Assembly: GCF_007280575.1 (NCBI RefSeq)
Contig: NZ_VKJP01000007.1
Span: 1-57,818 of the forward strand
Source: Streptomyces benahoarensis
GTDB taxonomy: Bacteria > Actinomycetota > Actinomycetes > Streptomycetales > Streptomycetaceae
DNA length: 57,818 nucleotides
Reading direction: 5' to 3'
In this document: positions 16,012-24,954 of the stretch, piece after piece
Layout: each line of letters opens with the position of its first letter
Numbering within the stretch: the stretch's first letter is position 1
Position numbers and translations under genes: made by a program
The notes under the pieces: model-generated
The model's input: only the letters and a program-made list of their open reading frames with translations
Databases searched by the model: none
Told to the model about the DNA's origin: nothing

Positions 16012-16373
16012 CGGCTCTTCCTTCCGAGCGTGCGGCGCCGCGGCCGGGTGCCGCGGCGGTCCTGGTGCGGCCGGTCCCGTACGGGACCGGAGGGGGCGCG
16101 CGGCCGGGCCCCGGGCGCCCCTTACGGGTCCGGCTCCGGACGGGCTCCGGGTGCGAAGCCGGGACGGCCCCGGCCGGTCGGTGCGGTCGCCCGTCGTCGC
16201 GTGCGGTGGAAGCCAGGGTGTACGCCGCGGAAACGAGGCGTCGGCACGGGAGTTGGGGCCGTGCGCCCGCCCACCGTAGCCGCCCCGGCCCCGCGCGTAA
16301 ACGCTTGCGCAAGCGTTTACGCGCGGGCTACCTTCCGGACACCGAACCCGCACGACGTCGTGAGGAGGCGCTG
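16012..16373. other. 362-base divergent intergenic region of the sugar module
   Basis: The gap separates the LacI and dehydrogenase starts. It contains the perfect palindrome at 16290-16327 near the dehydrogenase. The rest (16025-16285) is very GC-rich, has several short direct GC repeats and no convincing small gene. It acts as a long 5' region for the LacI-kinase operon if that message starts near the palindrome. Confidence 0.5.
16290..16327. promoter_or_regulatory. Perfect 38-bp palindromic LacI-type operator
   Basis: The two 19-base halves are exactly complementary around 16308/16309. The core AAACGCTTGCGCAAGCGTTT matches the style of LacI/GalR family sites. The operator sits 46 bases before the dehydrogenase start. 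A possible -35 (TTGCGC, 16305-16310) inside it and -10 (TACCTT, 16329-16334) 18 bp later would let bound repressor block the polymerase. Confidence 0.85.
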
Positions 16374-17381
16374 ATGCGCGCTCTTGTGGTCACCGAACCG
16401 GGAACCCTCGACGGCATCGCCGTCACCGAGGTGCCCGATCCCCGCCCGGGGGCCGGTGAGGTACTGGTGCGCGTCGCGTCCTGCGGGCTGTGCGGTACGG
16501 ACATGCATCTGCTCGACGGCGAACTGCCCGCAGCGCGCTACCCGTTGATCCCTGGGCACGAACTGACCGGCGAGATCGTCGCGTGGGGTGAGGGGGTGAC
16601 CGCCCCGGCCGTCGGCACCCGGGTCGCGGTCGACCCCAACATGCCGTGCGGCAGCTGCCATTACTGCCGGATCGGCCGCGGCAACCTCTGCGCCGACTAC
16701 CGCGCGGTCGGCGTCACCCGCGACGGCGGCTTCGCCGAACTGGTCACGGTTCCCGCGAGCTGCGCGTACGCGCTGCCCGACGGGCTCTCGGCGGCCGCCG
16801 CCGGGCTCGTCGAACCGCTGTCCTGCGCGGTGCACGGCCTCAACCGGCTGCCCCGCCGCCCCGGGGAGCACTATCTGATCTACGGCGCCGGAACGATGGG
16901 CCTGATGATGGCCGCGCTCGTCCGGACCGCCGGTGCCGCCTCGGTGTCGGTGGTGGACGTCAACGCGGACCGGCTGGCCTTCGCCGAGTCGTTCGGCGTC
17001 GATGCGGCCGTGACCGACGCGGGTGCCCTGAGGCGCGCGCCCGGGTTCGAGGTGGTCATCGACGCCACCGGCGTCGTCGCGGCCATCGAGGACGGCCTCG
17101 GCCGGGTGCGGCGCGGCGGCACGTTCCTCCAGTTCGGCGTCGCCGACCCGGCCCGCACCGCGTCGTTCTCGCCGTACCGCGTCTACCACCACGAGATCGA
17201 CATCCTCGGCTCGATGGCGGTGCACCACAGCTTCCGGCCCGCCATCGATGTGCTGGCCGCCGGACTGGACCTCGACCCGCTGGTCAGCGACGTCCTGCCG
17301 CTCGACGACGCCGACGAGGCGGTACGCCGCTTCCGCGCGGGCACCTGCCGCAAGATCCACCTGGCGCCCGGGTCCGCCTGA
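16374..17381 (+). CDS. Zinc-dependent alcohol/polyol dehydrogenase (MDR family)
   Basis: The 335-residue protein starts after GAGGAGG. The catalytic zinc site is CGLCGTD (C40) plus GHE (H61, E62). The structural zinc site has four cysteines (C92, C95, C98, C106 in CGSCHYCRIGRGNLC). The Rossmann motif GAGTMGL is near residue 168, with an acidic residue (VVDVNADR) after the next strand, indicating NAD. The overall pattern is like sorbitol/xylitol or threonine dehydrogenases. Control by the adjacent LacI operator is likely. The PfkB kinase across the divergent promoter suggests joint catabolism of a polyol. Confidence 0.9.
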   Translation: MRALVVTEPGTLDGIAVTEVPDPRPGAGEVLVRVASCGLCGTDMHLLDGELPAARYPLIPGHELTGEIVAWGEGVTAPAVGTRVAVDPNMPCGSCHYCRIGRGNLCADYRAVGVTRDGGFAELVTVPASCAYALPDGLSAAAAGLVEPLSCAVHGLNRLPRRPGEHYLIYGAGTMGLMMAALVRTAGAASVSVVDVNADRLAFAESFGVDAAVTDAGALRRAPGFEVVIDATGVVAAIEDGLGRVRRGGTFLQFGVADPARTASFSPYRVYHHEIDILGSMAVHHSFRPAIDVLAAGLDLDPLVSDVLPLDDADEAVRRFRAGTCRKIHLAPGSA

Positions 17382-17465
17382 TGTGGCCGGGCGGGAGGCG
17401 GCGCGGGGGTGCCGGTAAGGTCGGACCCCGGTAGACGCCGACCCCGTGACCCCTCTGGAGCAGCC

Positions 17466-17873
17466 ATGAGCCAGCCACCCGCCCGCCGAACCGTCCTGCG
17501 TGGCGCCGCGCTGGTGGGCGCCGCGGGCTTCGGGGTGGCGGCGTGCTCCGGCGGCTCGGGCCCGGACTCCGGCGTGCCCACCGAGCCGGTCGAGCTGGGG
17601 GCCGCCGCCGAGGTCCCGGTCGGCGGTGCGAAGCTCTACCGCGAGGACCGGCTGGTGGTCTCGCAGCCGTCCAAGGGCACGTTCAAGTGCTTCAGCGCCA
17701 CCTGCACCCACGCCGGGTGCGTGCTCACCGAGGTGACGAAGGAGGAGGGCGACTGCTCCTGCCACGGCAGCCGCTTCGACGTCACCAACGGCCAGGTGCT
17801 CCAGGGCCCGGCCACCAAGCCGCTGCCGGAGGTCCCGATCAAGAACAAGGGCGGCAAGCTGATCGCGGGCTGA
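17466..17873 (+). CDS. Rieske [2Fe-2S] protein, Tat-exported lipoprotein
   Basis: The 135-residue protein begins with a twin-arginine signal (RRTVLRG, R7-R8) and a lipobox ending at VAAC (C27), so it is probably folded in the cytoplasm, exported by Tat and lipid-anchored outside. The Rieske cluster ligands are visible as C80-x-H82 (CTHAGC) and C97-x-x-H100 (CSCHGS), with C85 and C99 placed for the usual disulfide. Such small proteins transfer electrons, but the redox partner is not encoded nearby. GGAG lies upstream of the ATG. It stands alone after the dehydrogenase with an 84-base gap. Confidence 0.9.
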   Translation: MSQPPARRTVLRGAALVGAAGFGVAACSGGSGPDSGVPTEPVELGAAAEVPVGGAKLYREDRLVVSQPSKGTFKCFSATCTHAGCVLTEVTKEEGDCSCHGSRFDVTNGQVLQGPATKPLPEVPIKNKGGKLIAG

Positions 17874-18046
17874 GACCGGGGCGCCCTGGGGCGAGGGCGT
17901 GCGGCCCTGGCGTGGGGGCGCGCGAGCCGACCGCCCGCGCCCCGGCCGCTGGGGGCGCACAGCCCGGTGGCTCACGCCCCGGCGCGTGCCGCCCACGACG
18001 CGCCCCGGGGCGCCGGATACGGGCTACGGGCCCGCCTCGCCGCCCG

Positions 18047-18985
18047 TCACCCCCAGTCCCACACGATCCCCACGATCCCGGGCCGTACGCCCTGCTCCAC
18101 CAGGTGCACGGCGCGGTGGCGGCCGCTCAGCGTCAGCTCCTGGCGGCCGCCGCGCGGGGCGCCCGCCGACGACTGGGTGAAGCGACGGCACCGCACCGGG
18201 AGCGCCGTCTCGTCGAAGCGCACCTGGAGGACGTACTGACCTCCGGCGAAGCGGAAGCCACGGAAGTACTCGGCACTGGGGCCGGCGGTGCCGTCCTCGA
18301 AGACGTAGCCGAAAACATGCGTGTCCCCGGCGCGCAGCCGCGTGTCGAACAGCAGCTCCGCGACCACCACTCCTGCCTCGGCGTCACCGCGCACCCGCCC
18401 CAGGCGGCAGTTCTCCGCCGCCCGGACCGTCACCCGGGACGGATCGCAGCCCACATCACCGCGGTGGATGGCCACATAGCGGTCCACGCCGTCCCGGTGC
18501 GCCCGGACCACCTGGACCGATTCGCGTGCGTTCAGCTCCCGCCGGGGACCGATGCGCACCCGCTCGTGGTGCCCCACGGTGTGCAGTCCGTCGTCGGCGG
18601 GCGTCTCCAGCTCGGTGAAGAGCTGCTGGAGCGCGTCGGCGGGCTCCACCAGCGCCCGGTACGAGCGCGCCGACGGGCGGTCGCCGTCCGCCCGGGTGCC
18701 GCTCTCCGGCACCAGCAACCGGTGCAGCGACCGCTCCGGCAGCTCCAGCACCTCCTCCAGGGCCCGCACCGCCCGCAGCGACTCGGGGCGCTGCGGGCGT
18801 CGCGCGCCCTGTTGCCAGTAGCTGAGGCTCGTCACCCCCACCTTGATGCCGCGCTGCGCCAGCTTGTGCTGCACCCGGTTGAGGGCCAGGCCGCGGACGC
18901 TCAGCGCGCTGCGCAACGCCAGGTGGAAGGGGCCGGTCTTCAGCAATTGCGTCAGCTCGGCCGCCTCGGGAGTGTTCCGTGCCAT
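18047..18985 (-). CDS. XRE-type helix-turn-helix regulator with a large C-terminal domain
   Basis: The 312-residue protein has an HTH-like region at about residues 22-70 (LSVRGLALNRVQHKLAQRGI, then VTSLSYWQQGARRPQRPESL), of the kind found in Streptomyces regulators that sense cell-envelope or developmental cues. The C-terminal 200 residues are beta-rich (GVVVAELLFDTRLRAGDTHV, FGYVFEDGTAGPSAEYFRGF) and have no known enzymatic motif. It diverges from the secreted protease gene, with GTTCAC motifs between, and probably controls that gene and itself. Family assignment is from the HTH pattern only. Confidence 0.75.
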   Translation of the reverse strand: MARNTPEAAELTQLLKTGPFHLALRSALSVRGLALNRVQHKLAQRGIKVGVTSLSYWQQGARRPQRPESLRAVRALEEVLELPERSLHRLLVPESGTRADGDRPSARSYRALVEPADALQQLFTELETPADDGLHTVGHHERVRIGPRRELNARESVQVVRAHRDGVDRYVAIHRGDVGCDPSRVTVRAAENCRLGRVRGDAEAGVVVAELLFDTRLRAGDTHVFGYVFEDGTAGPSAEYFRGFRFAGGQYVLQVRFDETALPVRCRRFTQSSAGAPRGGRQELTLSGRHRAVHLVEQGVRPGIVGIVWDWG

Positions 18986-19006
18986 CTCTCAACCTCCGGC
19001 GCGCGG

Positions 19007-19085
19007 GTGAACGTTCACTACCGGATCGCACGGCGCGCGCCCTGCCCGCGAGTTCACTGCAGTACGCCGGGCACCGGTCGTTCAC
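19007..19085. promoter_or_regulatory. GTGAACGTTCAC palindrome plus two GTTCAC half-sites
   Basis: A perfect 12-bp palindrome lies at 19007-19018, 22 bases upstream of the regulator's ATG. GTTCAC recurs at 19052-19057 and 19080-19085. Downstream, an inverted repeat GTGTTG (19132-19137) / CAACAC (19150-19155) surrounds a possible promoter for the protease gene (TTGACC 19135-19140, 17-bp spacer, GATGCT 19158-19163). These are good candidates for regulator binding and the protease promoter. Confidence 0.55.
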
Positions 19086-19222
19086 ATCCGGGCCCGTCCG
19101 TCCACACCCCCATGTCACCCCGCATTGAAGCGTGTTGACCTGCCTGCGACAACACCCGATGCTCCTTCGCAGCATCCGGATGCGCTCCTCCACACCCCAC
19201 CGTCCTGTTCGGGAGGAACGCC

Positions 19223-19834
19223 ATGCCCCGCCCCCGCACCGTACGCCGCAGACGGCTGTCGGCCGCCGCGCTCGCCGTGGCCGCGCTGACCGCCCTGCCT
19301 GCCGCCTCCGCCACCGCGGCGCCCGCCGCACCCCGTACGTCCGCCCCGCACGCCACCGCGAACAGCCTGGACATCGCCATGCAGGCCCAGGAGAACAGCA
19401 ACTGGTGCTGGGCCGGTTCCGGCAACACCATCGCCGCCTGGTACGGCCGCGGCTACAGCCAGAACCAGTTCTGCAACGCCGCCTTCCAGCGCCCCCAGAA
19501 CACCGACTGCCCCAACGACCAGGCCACCCTGGGCAACGTGCAGAACGCCTTCGACTGGATGGGCCTCAACCCCGGCTCGTACGTCAGCGGCTACCTCACG
19601 TACGCCACCGTCCGCGGCGAGATCGACGCCCGGCGCCCCGTCGAGACCCGTATCCAATGGGCCTCCGGCGGCGGCCACATGCATGTCCTCTACGGGTACG
19701 ACGCCGATCGCGGCTGGGTGCGCTGGGGCGATCCCTGGCCGTCCAACAATCGCTACAACTGGGGCGATTACGGCTACTACGTCAACGGAAACGACTTCTC
19801 CTGGACCCACTCCCTCTACCGGATAGGAGCCTGA
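19223..19834 (+). CDS. Secreted papain-like cysteine protease (AvrRpt2/C70-like)
   Basis: The 203-residue precursor has a classic signal peptide (RRRRLSAAALAVAALTALPA, ending near ATAAPA). The mature part contains NSNWCWAG with the expected nucleophile C62, the histidine motif GGHMHVLYGYD (H152/H154), and a nearby aspartate in WGDPWP (D170), the order expected for papain-like proteases of the AvrRpt2/C39-like type. C84 and C96 could form a disulfide. GGGAGGAA lies upstream. It is followed after four bases by a membrane-associated protein, so the two are coupled. It diverges from the XRE-type regulator. The substrate is unknown. Confidence 0.85.
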   Translation: MPRPRTVRRRRLSAAALAVAALTALPAASATAAPAAPRTSAPHATANSLDIAMQAQENSNWCWAGSGNTIAAWYGRGYSQNQFCNAAFQRPQNTDCPNDQATLGNVQNAFDWMGLNPGSYVSGYLTYATVRGEIDARRPVETRIQWASGGGHMHVLYGYDADRGWVRWGDPWPSNNRYNWGDYGYYVNGNDFSWTHSLYRIGA

Positions 19835-19838
19835 GGCC

Positions 19839-20684
19839 ATGACACGGCGCACCGCCGTCCGGGCCGTCGCCACCGGCGCGCTCGCCACCTCGCTCATCGG
19901 CCTCGCCGCCCAGGGGGCCTCGGCCGCCGGGCACCCCGCGGCCCCGGAGGCGCCGCCCCGCGCGAGCGTCGCCGCCGCCCACCGTGCCGCCGCCGGGCCC
20001 GAAACGCTCGCCACCCTCGCCCGGTTCTTCGCCCACGACGGGACGCTGACCCCGGCGCAGGCCACCCCGCGCGTCGACGGCCGTACCGTCCCCGTCTACG
20101 GGCTGTCCCCGGACTTCGTCCGCGGGACGCCAGGCGCCCCCGTGGCCGGACTGGAGTTCCTCGCCACCAGGGCCGTCGCCTCCGACGGCCGCACCGCCTC
20201 GGTGTGGACGGTCCGCCGCGGCGGCTCCTGGAAGGTCGTCAACATCGCCACCGGCGACGATGAGACCCGCGCCGTCGCCGCCGGGTCCCGCCTCGCCGCC
20301 GGGGGCACCGTCTTCCATGAACCGCAGATCAACGCCTGGTACGTCCAGCAGGGCGACCGCATCCGACCGCTCGACGCCGAGGCCCGCAAGGCCGTCGGCC
20401 CCGGTGGCACCACCGTCGCCGCCTACCGGGAAAGGGTCGCGAAGGCGTACGGCGACAAGCTCCCCGGCTCCGCCTACGACCGGCGCGGCGAGGCCGGCGG
20501 CTACGGCGCCCCCGCGGCGAAGCGGGCCGCGGGCCCCGGCGAGCATCCCGTGGCCGCCACTGCCGTCGCCTCGGCCGACGGCGACGTCCCGGTGGCCGCC
20601 GCCTCGGCCGTCGCCGCTGCCGCCGCCCTGGTCGCGTTGGGCCTGACCGGCACCACCGCGGTCCGCCGCCTGCGCCGCCGCTGA
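19839..20684 (+). CDS. Secreted, C-terminally membrane-anchored protein paired with the protease
   Basis: The ATG lies four bases after the protease stop and uses a ribosome site (ATAGGAG) inside the protease's last codons, indicating coupling. The 281-residue protein has an N-terminal signal (MTRRTAVRAVATGALATSLI) and, at the C-terminus, a hydrophobic segment (about residues 253-274) followed by RRLRRR, like a stop-transfer anchor. The middle region (DFVRGTPGAPVAGLEFLATR, WTVRRGGSWKVVNIATGDDE) is beta-rich. It may hold, activate or be cut by the protease at the cell surface. No known domain was recognised. Confidence 0.75.
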   Translation: MTRRTAVRAVATGALATSLIGLAAQGASAAGHPAAPEAPPRASVAAAHRAAAGPETLATLARFFAHDGTLTPAQATPRVDGRTVPVYGLSPDFVRGTPGAPVAGLEFLATRAVASDGRTASVWTVRRGGSWKVVNIATGDDETRAVAAGSRLAAGGTVFHEPQINAWYVQQGDRIRPLDAEARKAVGPGGTTVAAYRERVAKAYGDKLPGSAYDRRGEAGGYGAPAAKRAAGPGEHPVAATAVASADGDVPVAAASAVAAAAALVALGLTGTTAVRRLRRR

Positions 20685-20828
20685 CCGGGCGCCCGCCCGT
20701 CCGTCTCCCCGCGGCGGGCGGGCCGCCCCGGGCCCGTGCAGAGGCCATGGACCGGGAACACCAAGTCCGCGACCCCGCTCCCGGACCCTGTCACCGCGGG
20801 CCCGTCCCGCTCCGCACGGGCCCGCGGA

Positions 20829-20851
20829 TTGTCAGTGGCGGTCAGTAGGGT
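20829..20851 (+). promoter_or_regulatory. RecA-NDp type (LexA-independent) DNA-damage promoter for uvrC
   Basis: TTGTCAGTG at 20829-20837, eight bases, then TAGGGT at 20846-20851 match the RecA-NDp consensus known from mycobacteria and Streptomyces, the class activated by PafBC after DNA damage. The -10 lies seven bases before the uvrC ATG, so the transcript would be leaderless. Confidence 0.85.
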
Positions 20852-20858
20852 GGTGGTC

Positions 20859-22943
20859 ATGGCAGACCCCAGCAGCTACCGACCCAAGCCGGGACAGATC
20901 CCCGACTCGCCGGGGGTCTATAAGTTCCGCGACGAGCACGGCCGTGTCATCTACGTCGGCAAGGCCAAGAGCCTGCGCCAGCGCCTGGCCAACTACTTCC
21001 AGGACCTGGCCGGTCTCCACCCCCGTACCCGCACGATGGTCACCACCGCCGCCTCCGTGGAGTGGACCGTCGTCTCCACCGAGGTCGAGGCCCTTCAGCT
21101 CGAATACAGCTGGATCAAGGAATTCGACCCGCGTTTCAACGTCAAGTACCGCGACGACAAGAGCTATCCGTATCTCGCGGTGACCCTCAACGAGGAGTTC
21201 CCCCGCGTCCAGGTGATGCGCGGCGCCAAGAAGAAGGGCGTCCGCTACTTCGGCCCCTACGGCCACGCCTGGGCCATCCGCGAGACCGTCGACCTGATGC
21301 TCCGCGTCTTCCCCGTCCGCACCTGCTCCGCGGGCGTCTTCAAACGCTCCGCGCAGATCGGCCGCCCCTGTCTGCTCGGCTACATCGGCAAGTGCTCGGC
21401 GCCGTGCGTCGGCCGTATCTCCCCCGAGGAGCACCGCGAACTCGCCGAGGACTTCTGCGACTTCATGACCGGCCGCACCGGCGCCTACCTCCGCCGCCTG
21501 GAGCGCGCCATGCAGGACGCCGCCGAGGAGATGGAGTACGAGCGCGCCGCCCGCCTGCGGGACGACATAGGGGCGCTCAAGCGGGCCATGGAGAAGAGCG
21601 CCGTGGTGCTCGCCGACGCCACCGACGCCGACCTCATCGCCGTCGCCGAGGACGAACTGGAGGCCGCCGTCCAGATCTTCCACGTCCGCGGCGGCCGGGT
21701 CCGCGGCCAGCGCGGCTGGGTCACCGACAAGGTCGAGGCCGTCACCACCGCCGGTCTCGTCGAGCACGCCCTCCAGCAGCTCTACGGCGAGGAGCGCGGC
21801 GACGCGGTCCCCAAGGAGGTGCTGGTCCCCGCGCTGCCCGAGCTCGTCGAGCCGGTCCAGCAGTGGCTCTCCGAGCGCCGCGGCTCCCAGGTCTCGCTGC
21901 GCATCCCGCAGCGCGGCGACAAGAAGGACCTGATGGCCACCGTCGGCCGCAACGCCCAGCAGGCCCTGGCGCTCCACAAGACCAAGCGCGCCTCCGACCT
22001 GACCACCCGCTCCCGCGCCCTGGAGGAGATCGCCGAGGCCCTCGGCCTGGACGCGGTGCCGCTGCGCATCGAGTGCTTCGACATCTCCCACCTCCAGGGC
22101 GATGACGTCGTCGCGTCGATGGTGGTCTTCGAGGACGGTCTCGCCCGTAAGAGCGAGTACCGCCGCTTCCAGATCAAGGGCTTCGAGGGCCAGGACGACG
22201 TCCGCTCCATGCACGAGGTCATCGGCCGCCGCTTCAAGCGCTACCTCCAGGAAAAGCAGAAATCGGGGGAGTGGACGGAGGAGCCCGCCGCGCCCGCCGG
22301 CGGCGACGGCGAGGCCGGTGCCGCCGAGCGCGCCGAGGCGGCGTCCCCGGAGCCGGACCCGATGGCCGGGCACCCCACGGACGAGGAGGGCCGCCCCAAG
22401 CGGTTCGCCTACCCGCCGCAGCTCGTCGTCGTCGACGGCGGCGCCCCGCAGGTCGCCGCCGCCCGCCGCGCCCTGGACGAGCTGGGCATCGACGACGTCG
22501 CCGTCTGCGGTCTGGCCAAGCGCCTGGAAGAGGTCTGGCTGCCCGAGGAGGACGACCCGGTCGTCCTGCCGCGCTCCAGCGAAGGGCTCTACCTCCTCCA
22601 GCGCGTCCGCGACGAGGCTCACCGCTTCGCCATCCGCTATCAGCGCACCAAGCGCGGCAAACGGCTGAAGTCCTCGCCGCTGGACGCCGTGGCCGGGCTG
22701 GGCGAGAGCCGTCGTCAGGCGCTGCTCAAGCACTTCGGGTCGCTCAAGAAGCTCCGGGCGGCCACGGTCGATGAGCTCTGCGAGGTCCCCGGCGTCGGCC
22801 GGAAGACCGCCGAATCGGTGCTCGCCTCCCTGGCCGGTGCGACACCCGCCGGACCCGCCGTGAACACCGCCACAGGAGAGATCATTGAGGATGACGGGGC
22901 CGCTCCGGCCGCGTTGTCATCGGAACGGGGGCGGGACAGATGA
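20859..22943 (+). CDS. uvrC: Excinuclease ABC subunit C
   Basis: UvrC makes both incisions in nucleotide excision repair. The ATG at 20859 is set by the promoter and by [20 protein letters not shown]. The GIY-YIG domain is near residues 15-90 ([20 protein letters not shown]), the UVR motif near 210-245 ([20 protein letters not shown]), the RNase H-like C-terminal nuclease near 400-600 ([20 protein letters not shown]), and tandem helix-hairpin-helix motifs near 620-680. A Gly/Ala/Glu/Pro-rich insert of about 45 residues lies near 475-520 before [10 protein letters not shown], common in Streptomyces. The 694-residue protein overlaps rapZ by ATGA, tying DNA repair to the rapZ-yvcK-whiA genes. 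Confidence 0.97.
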   Translation: MADPSSYRPKPGQIPDSPGVYKFRDEHGRVIYVGKAKSLRQRLANYFQDLAGLHPRTRTMVTTAASVEWTVVSTEVEALQLEYSWIKEFDPRFNVKYRDDKSYPYLAVTLNEEFPRVQVMRGAKKKGVRYFGPYGHAWAIRETVDLMLRVFPVRTCSAGVFKRSAQIGRPCLLGYIGKCSAPCVGRISPEEHRELAEDFCDFMTGRTGAYLRRLERAMQDAAEEMEYERAARLRDDIGALKRAMEKSAVVLADATDADLIAVAEDELEAAVQIFHVRGGRVRGQRGWVTDKVEAVTTAGLVEHALQQLYGEERGDAVPKEVLVPALPELVEPVQQWLSERRGSQVSLRIPQRGDKKDLMATVGRNAQQALALHKTKRASDLTTRSRALEEIAEALGLDAVPLRIECFDISHLQGDDVVASMVVFEDGLARKSEYRRFQIKGFEGQDDVRSMHEVIGRRFKRYLQEKQKSGEWTEEPAAPAGGDGEAGAAERAEAASPEPDPMAGHPTDEEGRPKRFAYPPQLVVVDGGAPQVAAARRALDELGIDDVAVCGLAKRLEEVWLPEEDDPVVLPRSSEGLYLLQRVRDEAHRFAIRYQRTKRGKRLKSSPLDAVAGLGESRRQALLKHFGSLKKLRAATVDELCEVPGVGRKTAESVLASLAGATPAGPAVNTATGEIIEDDGAAPAALSSERGRDR

Positions 22944-23902
22944 GCACACCGCACCACACGCACGAAACCGCGACATCCGAGAAAGACGGTGTACAGGTGA
23001 GTACGGGCACGATGCGCGAGTCCGACCAGGGAGAGAGCGCCGCCATCCCCGAGCTGGTGATCATCTCCGGCATGTCCGGCGCCGGCCGTTCCACCGCGGC
23101 CAAATGCCTGGAGGACCTCGGCTGGTTCGTCGTCGACAACATTCCGCCCGAGCTGATCCCCCCGATGGTCGACCTCGGCGCCCGTTCCCAGGGGAACGTC
23201 GCCAAGATCGCCGTCGTCGTCGACGTCCGCGGCCGCCGCTTCTTCGACAACCTCAAGGAATCCCTCGCCACGCTCGACGCCCAGAACGTCAAGCGCCGCA
23301 TCGTGTTCCTGGAATCTTCCGACGAGGCGCTGGTCCGCCGCTTCGAATCGGTACGCCGCCCGCACCCCCTCCAGGGCGACGGCCGGATCGTCGACGGCAT
23401 CGCCGCCGAACGCGACCTGCTGCGCGAACTGCGCGGCGACGCCGACCTCGTGATCGACACCTCCAGCCTCAACGTCCACGAGCTGCGCGCCAAGATGGAC
23501 GCCCAGTTCGCCGGTGAGGAGGTTCCCGAGCTGCGCGCCACGGTCATGTCCTTCGGCTTCAAGTACGGCCTGCCGGTCGACGCCGACATGGTCATCGACT
23601 GCCGTTTCATCCCCAACCCGCACTGGGTCCCCGAGCTGCGCCCCTTCACCGGTCTGAGCGAAGAGGTCTCCGACTACGTCTTCGACCAGCCCGGCACCAA
23701 GGAGTTCCTCGACGGCTACGCCGACCTGCTCCGCATCGTCGCCGAGGGCTACCGCCGCGAGGGCAAGCGCTACGTCACCATCGCCGTCGGCTGTACGGGC
23801 GGCAAGCACCGCTCCGTGGCGATGTCCGAGAAGCTCGCCCGGCGGCTCGTGGGCGAAGGGGTGGAAACCGTCACCGTCCACCGCGACATGGGGCGCGAGT
23901 GA
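22940..23902 (+). CDS. rapZ: RapZ-family nucleotide-binding protein
   Basis: The 320-residue protein starts within the uvrC stop (ATGA). The Walker A motif is GMSGAGRS (44-51), with Arg replacing the usual Lys as in streptomycete RapZ/YvcJ proteins. The C-terminal domain is conserved ([20 protein letters not shown], then [15 protein letters not shown]). In E. coli RapZ senses glucosamine-6-phosphate and directs small-RNA decay; in actinobacteria the role is less clear, but the gene is always beside yvcK and whiA. A later in-frame GTG (codon 20, MSTGTMRE if used) is a possible alternative start. Confidence 0.93.
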   Translation: MSTPHHTHETATSEKDGVQVSTGTMRESDQGESAAIPELVIISGMSGAGRSTAAKCLEDLGWFVVDNIPPELIPPMVDLGARSQGNVAKIAVVVDVRGRRFFDNLKESLATLDAQNVKRRIVFLESSDEALVRRFESVRRPHPLQGDGRIVDGIAAERDLLRELRGDADLVIDTSSLNVHELRAKMDAQFAGEEVPELRATVMSFGFKYGLPVDADMVIDCRFIPNPHWVPELRPFTGLSEEVSDYVFDQPGTKEFLDGYADLLRIVAEGYRREGKRYVTIAVGCTGGKHRSVAMSEKLARRLVGEGVETVTVHRDMGRE

Positions 23903-24954
23903 CCGGCCGCGCCCTGCGGCTGCGCCGGGTCCGCAAGCTGGTCCCCGGCGCCCGCCCGCACAAGGGCACGCCCAAGGTGGTGGCGCTCGGCGGCGGCATG
24001 GGCCTGTCCGCCTCGCTGGCCGCGCTGCGCCGGATCACCGGCGATCTGACGGCCGTCGTCACCGTCGCCGACGACGGCGGCTCCAGCGGCCGCCTCCGCG
24101 ACGAGCTGGGCGTACTGCCCCCCGGTGATCTGCGCAAGGCGCTGGCCGCGCTGTGCGGGGACGACGACTGGGGCCAGACCTGGGCGCGCGTCATCCAGCA
24201 CCGCTTCCAGAGCGGCGGCGAGCTGCACGACCACGCCGTCGGCAACCTCCTCATCGTCGCCCTGTGGGAACAGCTGGGCGATCACGTCCAGGCGCTCGAC
24301 CTGGTCGGCAAGCTGCTCGGCGCGCACGGCCGGGTGCTGCCCATGTCCGCGGTCCCCCTGGAGCTGCAGGCCCAGGTCCGCGGCCACGACGAGGAGCGGC
24401 CCGAGGAGATCACGACCGTCCGCGGGCAGGCCACCGTCGCGCTCACCCGCGGCGAGGTGCAGTCCGTCCACGTCGTGCCCGAGGCCCCGCCCGCCGTCCC
24501 GGAGGTGGTCGCCGCGGTGCGCGACGCCGACTGGGTGGTGCTGGGGCCGGGCTCGTGGTTCTCCTCCGTCATCCCGCATCTGCTGGTGCCGGAGCTGCGC
24601 GAGGCGCTGGAGGAGACCAAGGCGCGCAAGGTCCTCTCGCTCAACCTCGCACCGCAACCCGGCGAAACCGATGGCTTCTCCCCGCAGCGTCATTTGGAGG
24701 TTTTGGCCCGACACGCCCCTAAACTCGCCTTCGACGTGGTGCTGGCCGACCGGGACGCCGTGCCCGACATCGAAGGTCTGACGACTGCCGCCAAGCAGCT
24801 CGTCGGCAGCGAGGTCGAGCTGGCCGAGGTCGCCGCCCGGGGCGACGCCGCCCGCCCGGCGGGCGGCGCCCCGGACCGGCACGACCCCGAGCTGCTGGCC
24901 GCCGCGTACGACCGTATTTTTCGGATGCATGGAAGGATCGGCCCATGGCGATGA
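23899..24954 (+). CDS. yvcK: YvcK-family (CofD-like) uridylate-sugar-binding regulator
   Basis: The GTG start overlaps the rapZ stop (GTGA). The 351-residue protein shows the family motifs [15 protein letters not shown] (about 28-42) and [20 protein letters not shown] (about 55-75), and later [15 protein letters not shown]. YvcK/GlmR proteins bind UDP-GlcNAc and link central carbon supply to cell-wall synthesis; they resemble CofD but do not make coenzyme F420. It overlaps whiA by ten bases. The product may also be annotated as gluconeogenesis factor. Confidence 0.92.
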   Translation: MTGRALRLRRVRKLVPGARPHKGTPKVVALGGGMGLSASLAALRRITGDLTAVVTVADDGGSSGRLRDELGVLPPGDLRKALAALCGDDDWGQTWARVIQHRFQSGGELHDHAVGNLLIVALWEQLGDHVQALDLVGKLLGAHGRVLPMSAVPLELQAQVRGHDEERPEEITTVRGQATVALTRGEVQSVHVVPEAPPAVPEVVAAVRDADWVVLGPGSWFSSVIPHLLVPELREALEETKARKVLSLNLAPQPGETDGFSPQRHLEVLARHAPKLAFDVVLADRDAVPDIEGLTTAAKQLVGSEVELAEVAARGDAARPAGGAPDRHDPELLAAAYDRIFRMHGRIGPWR

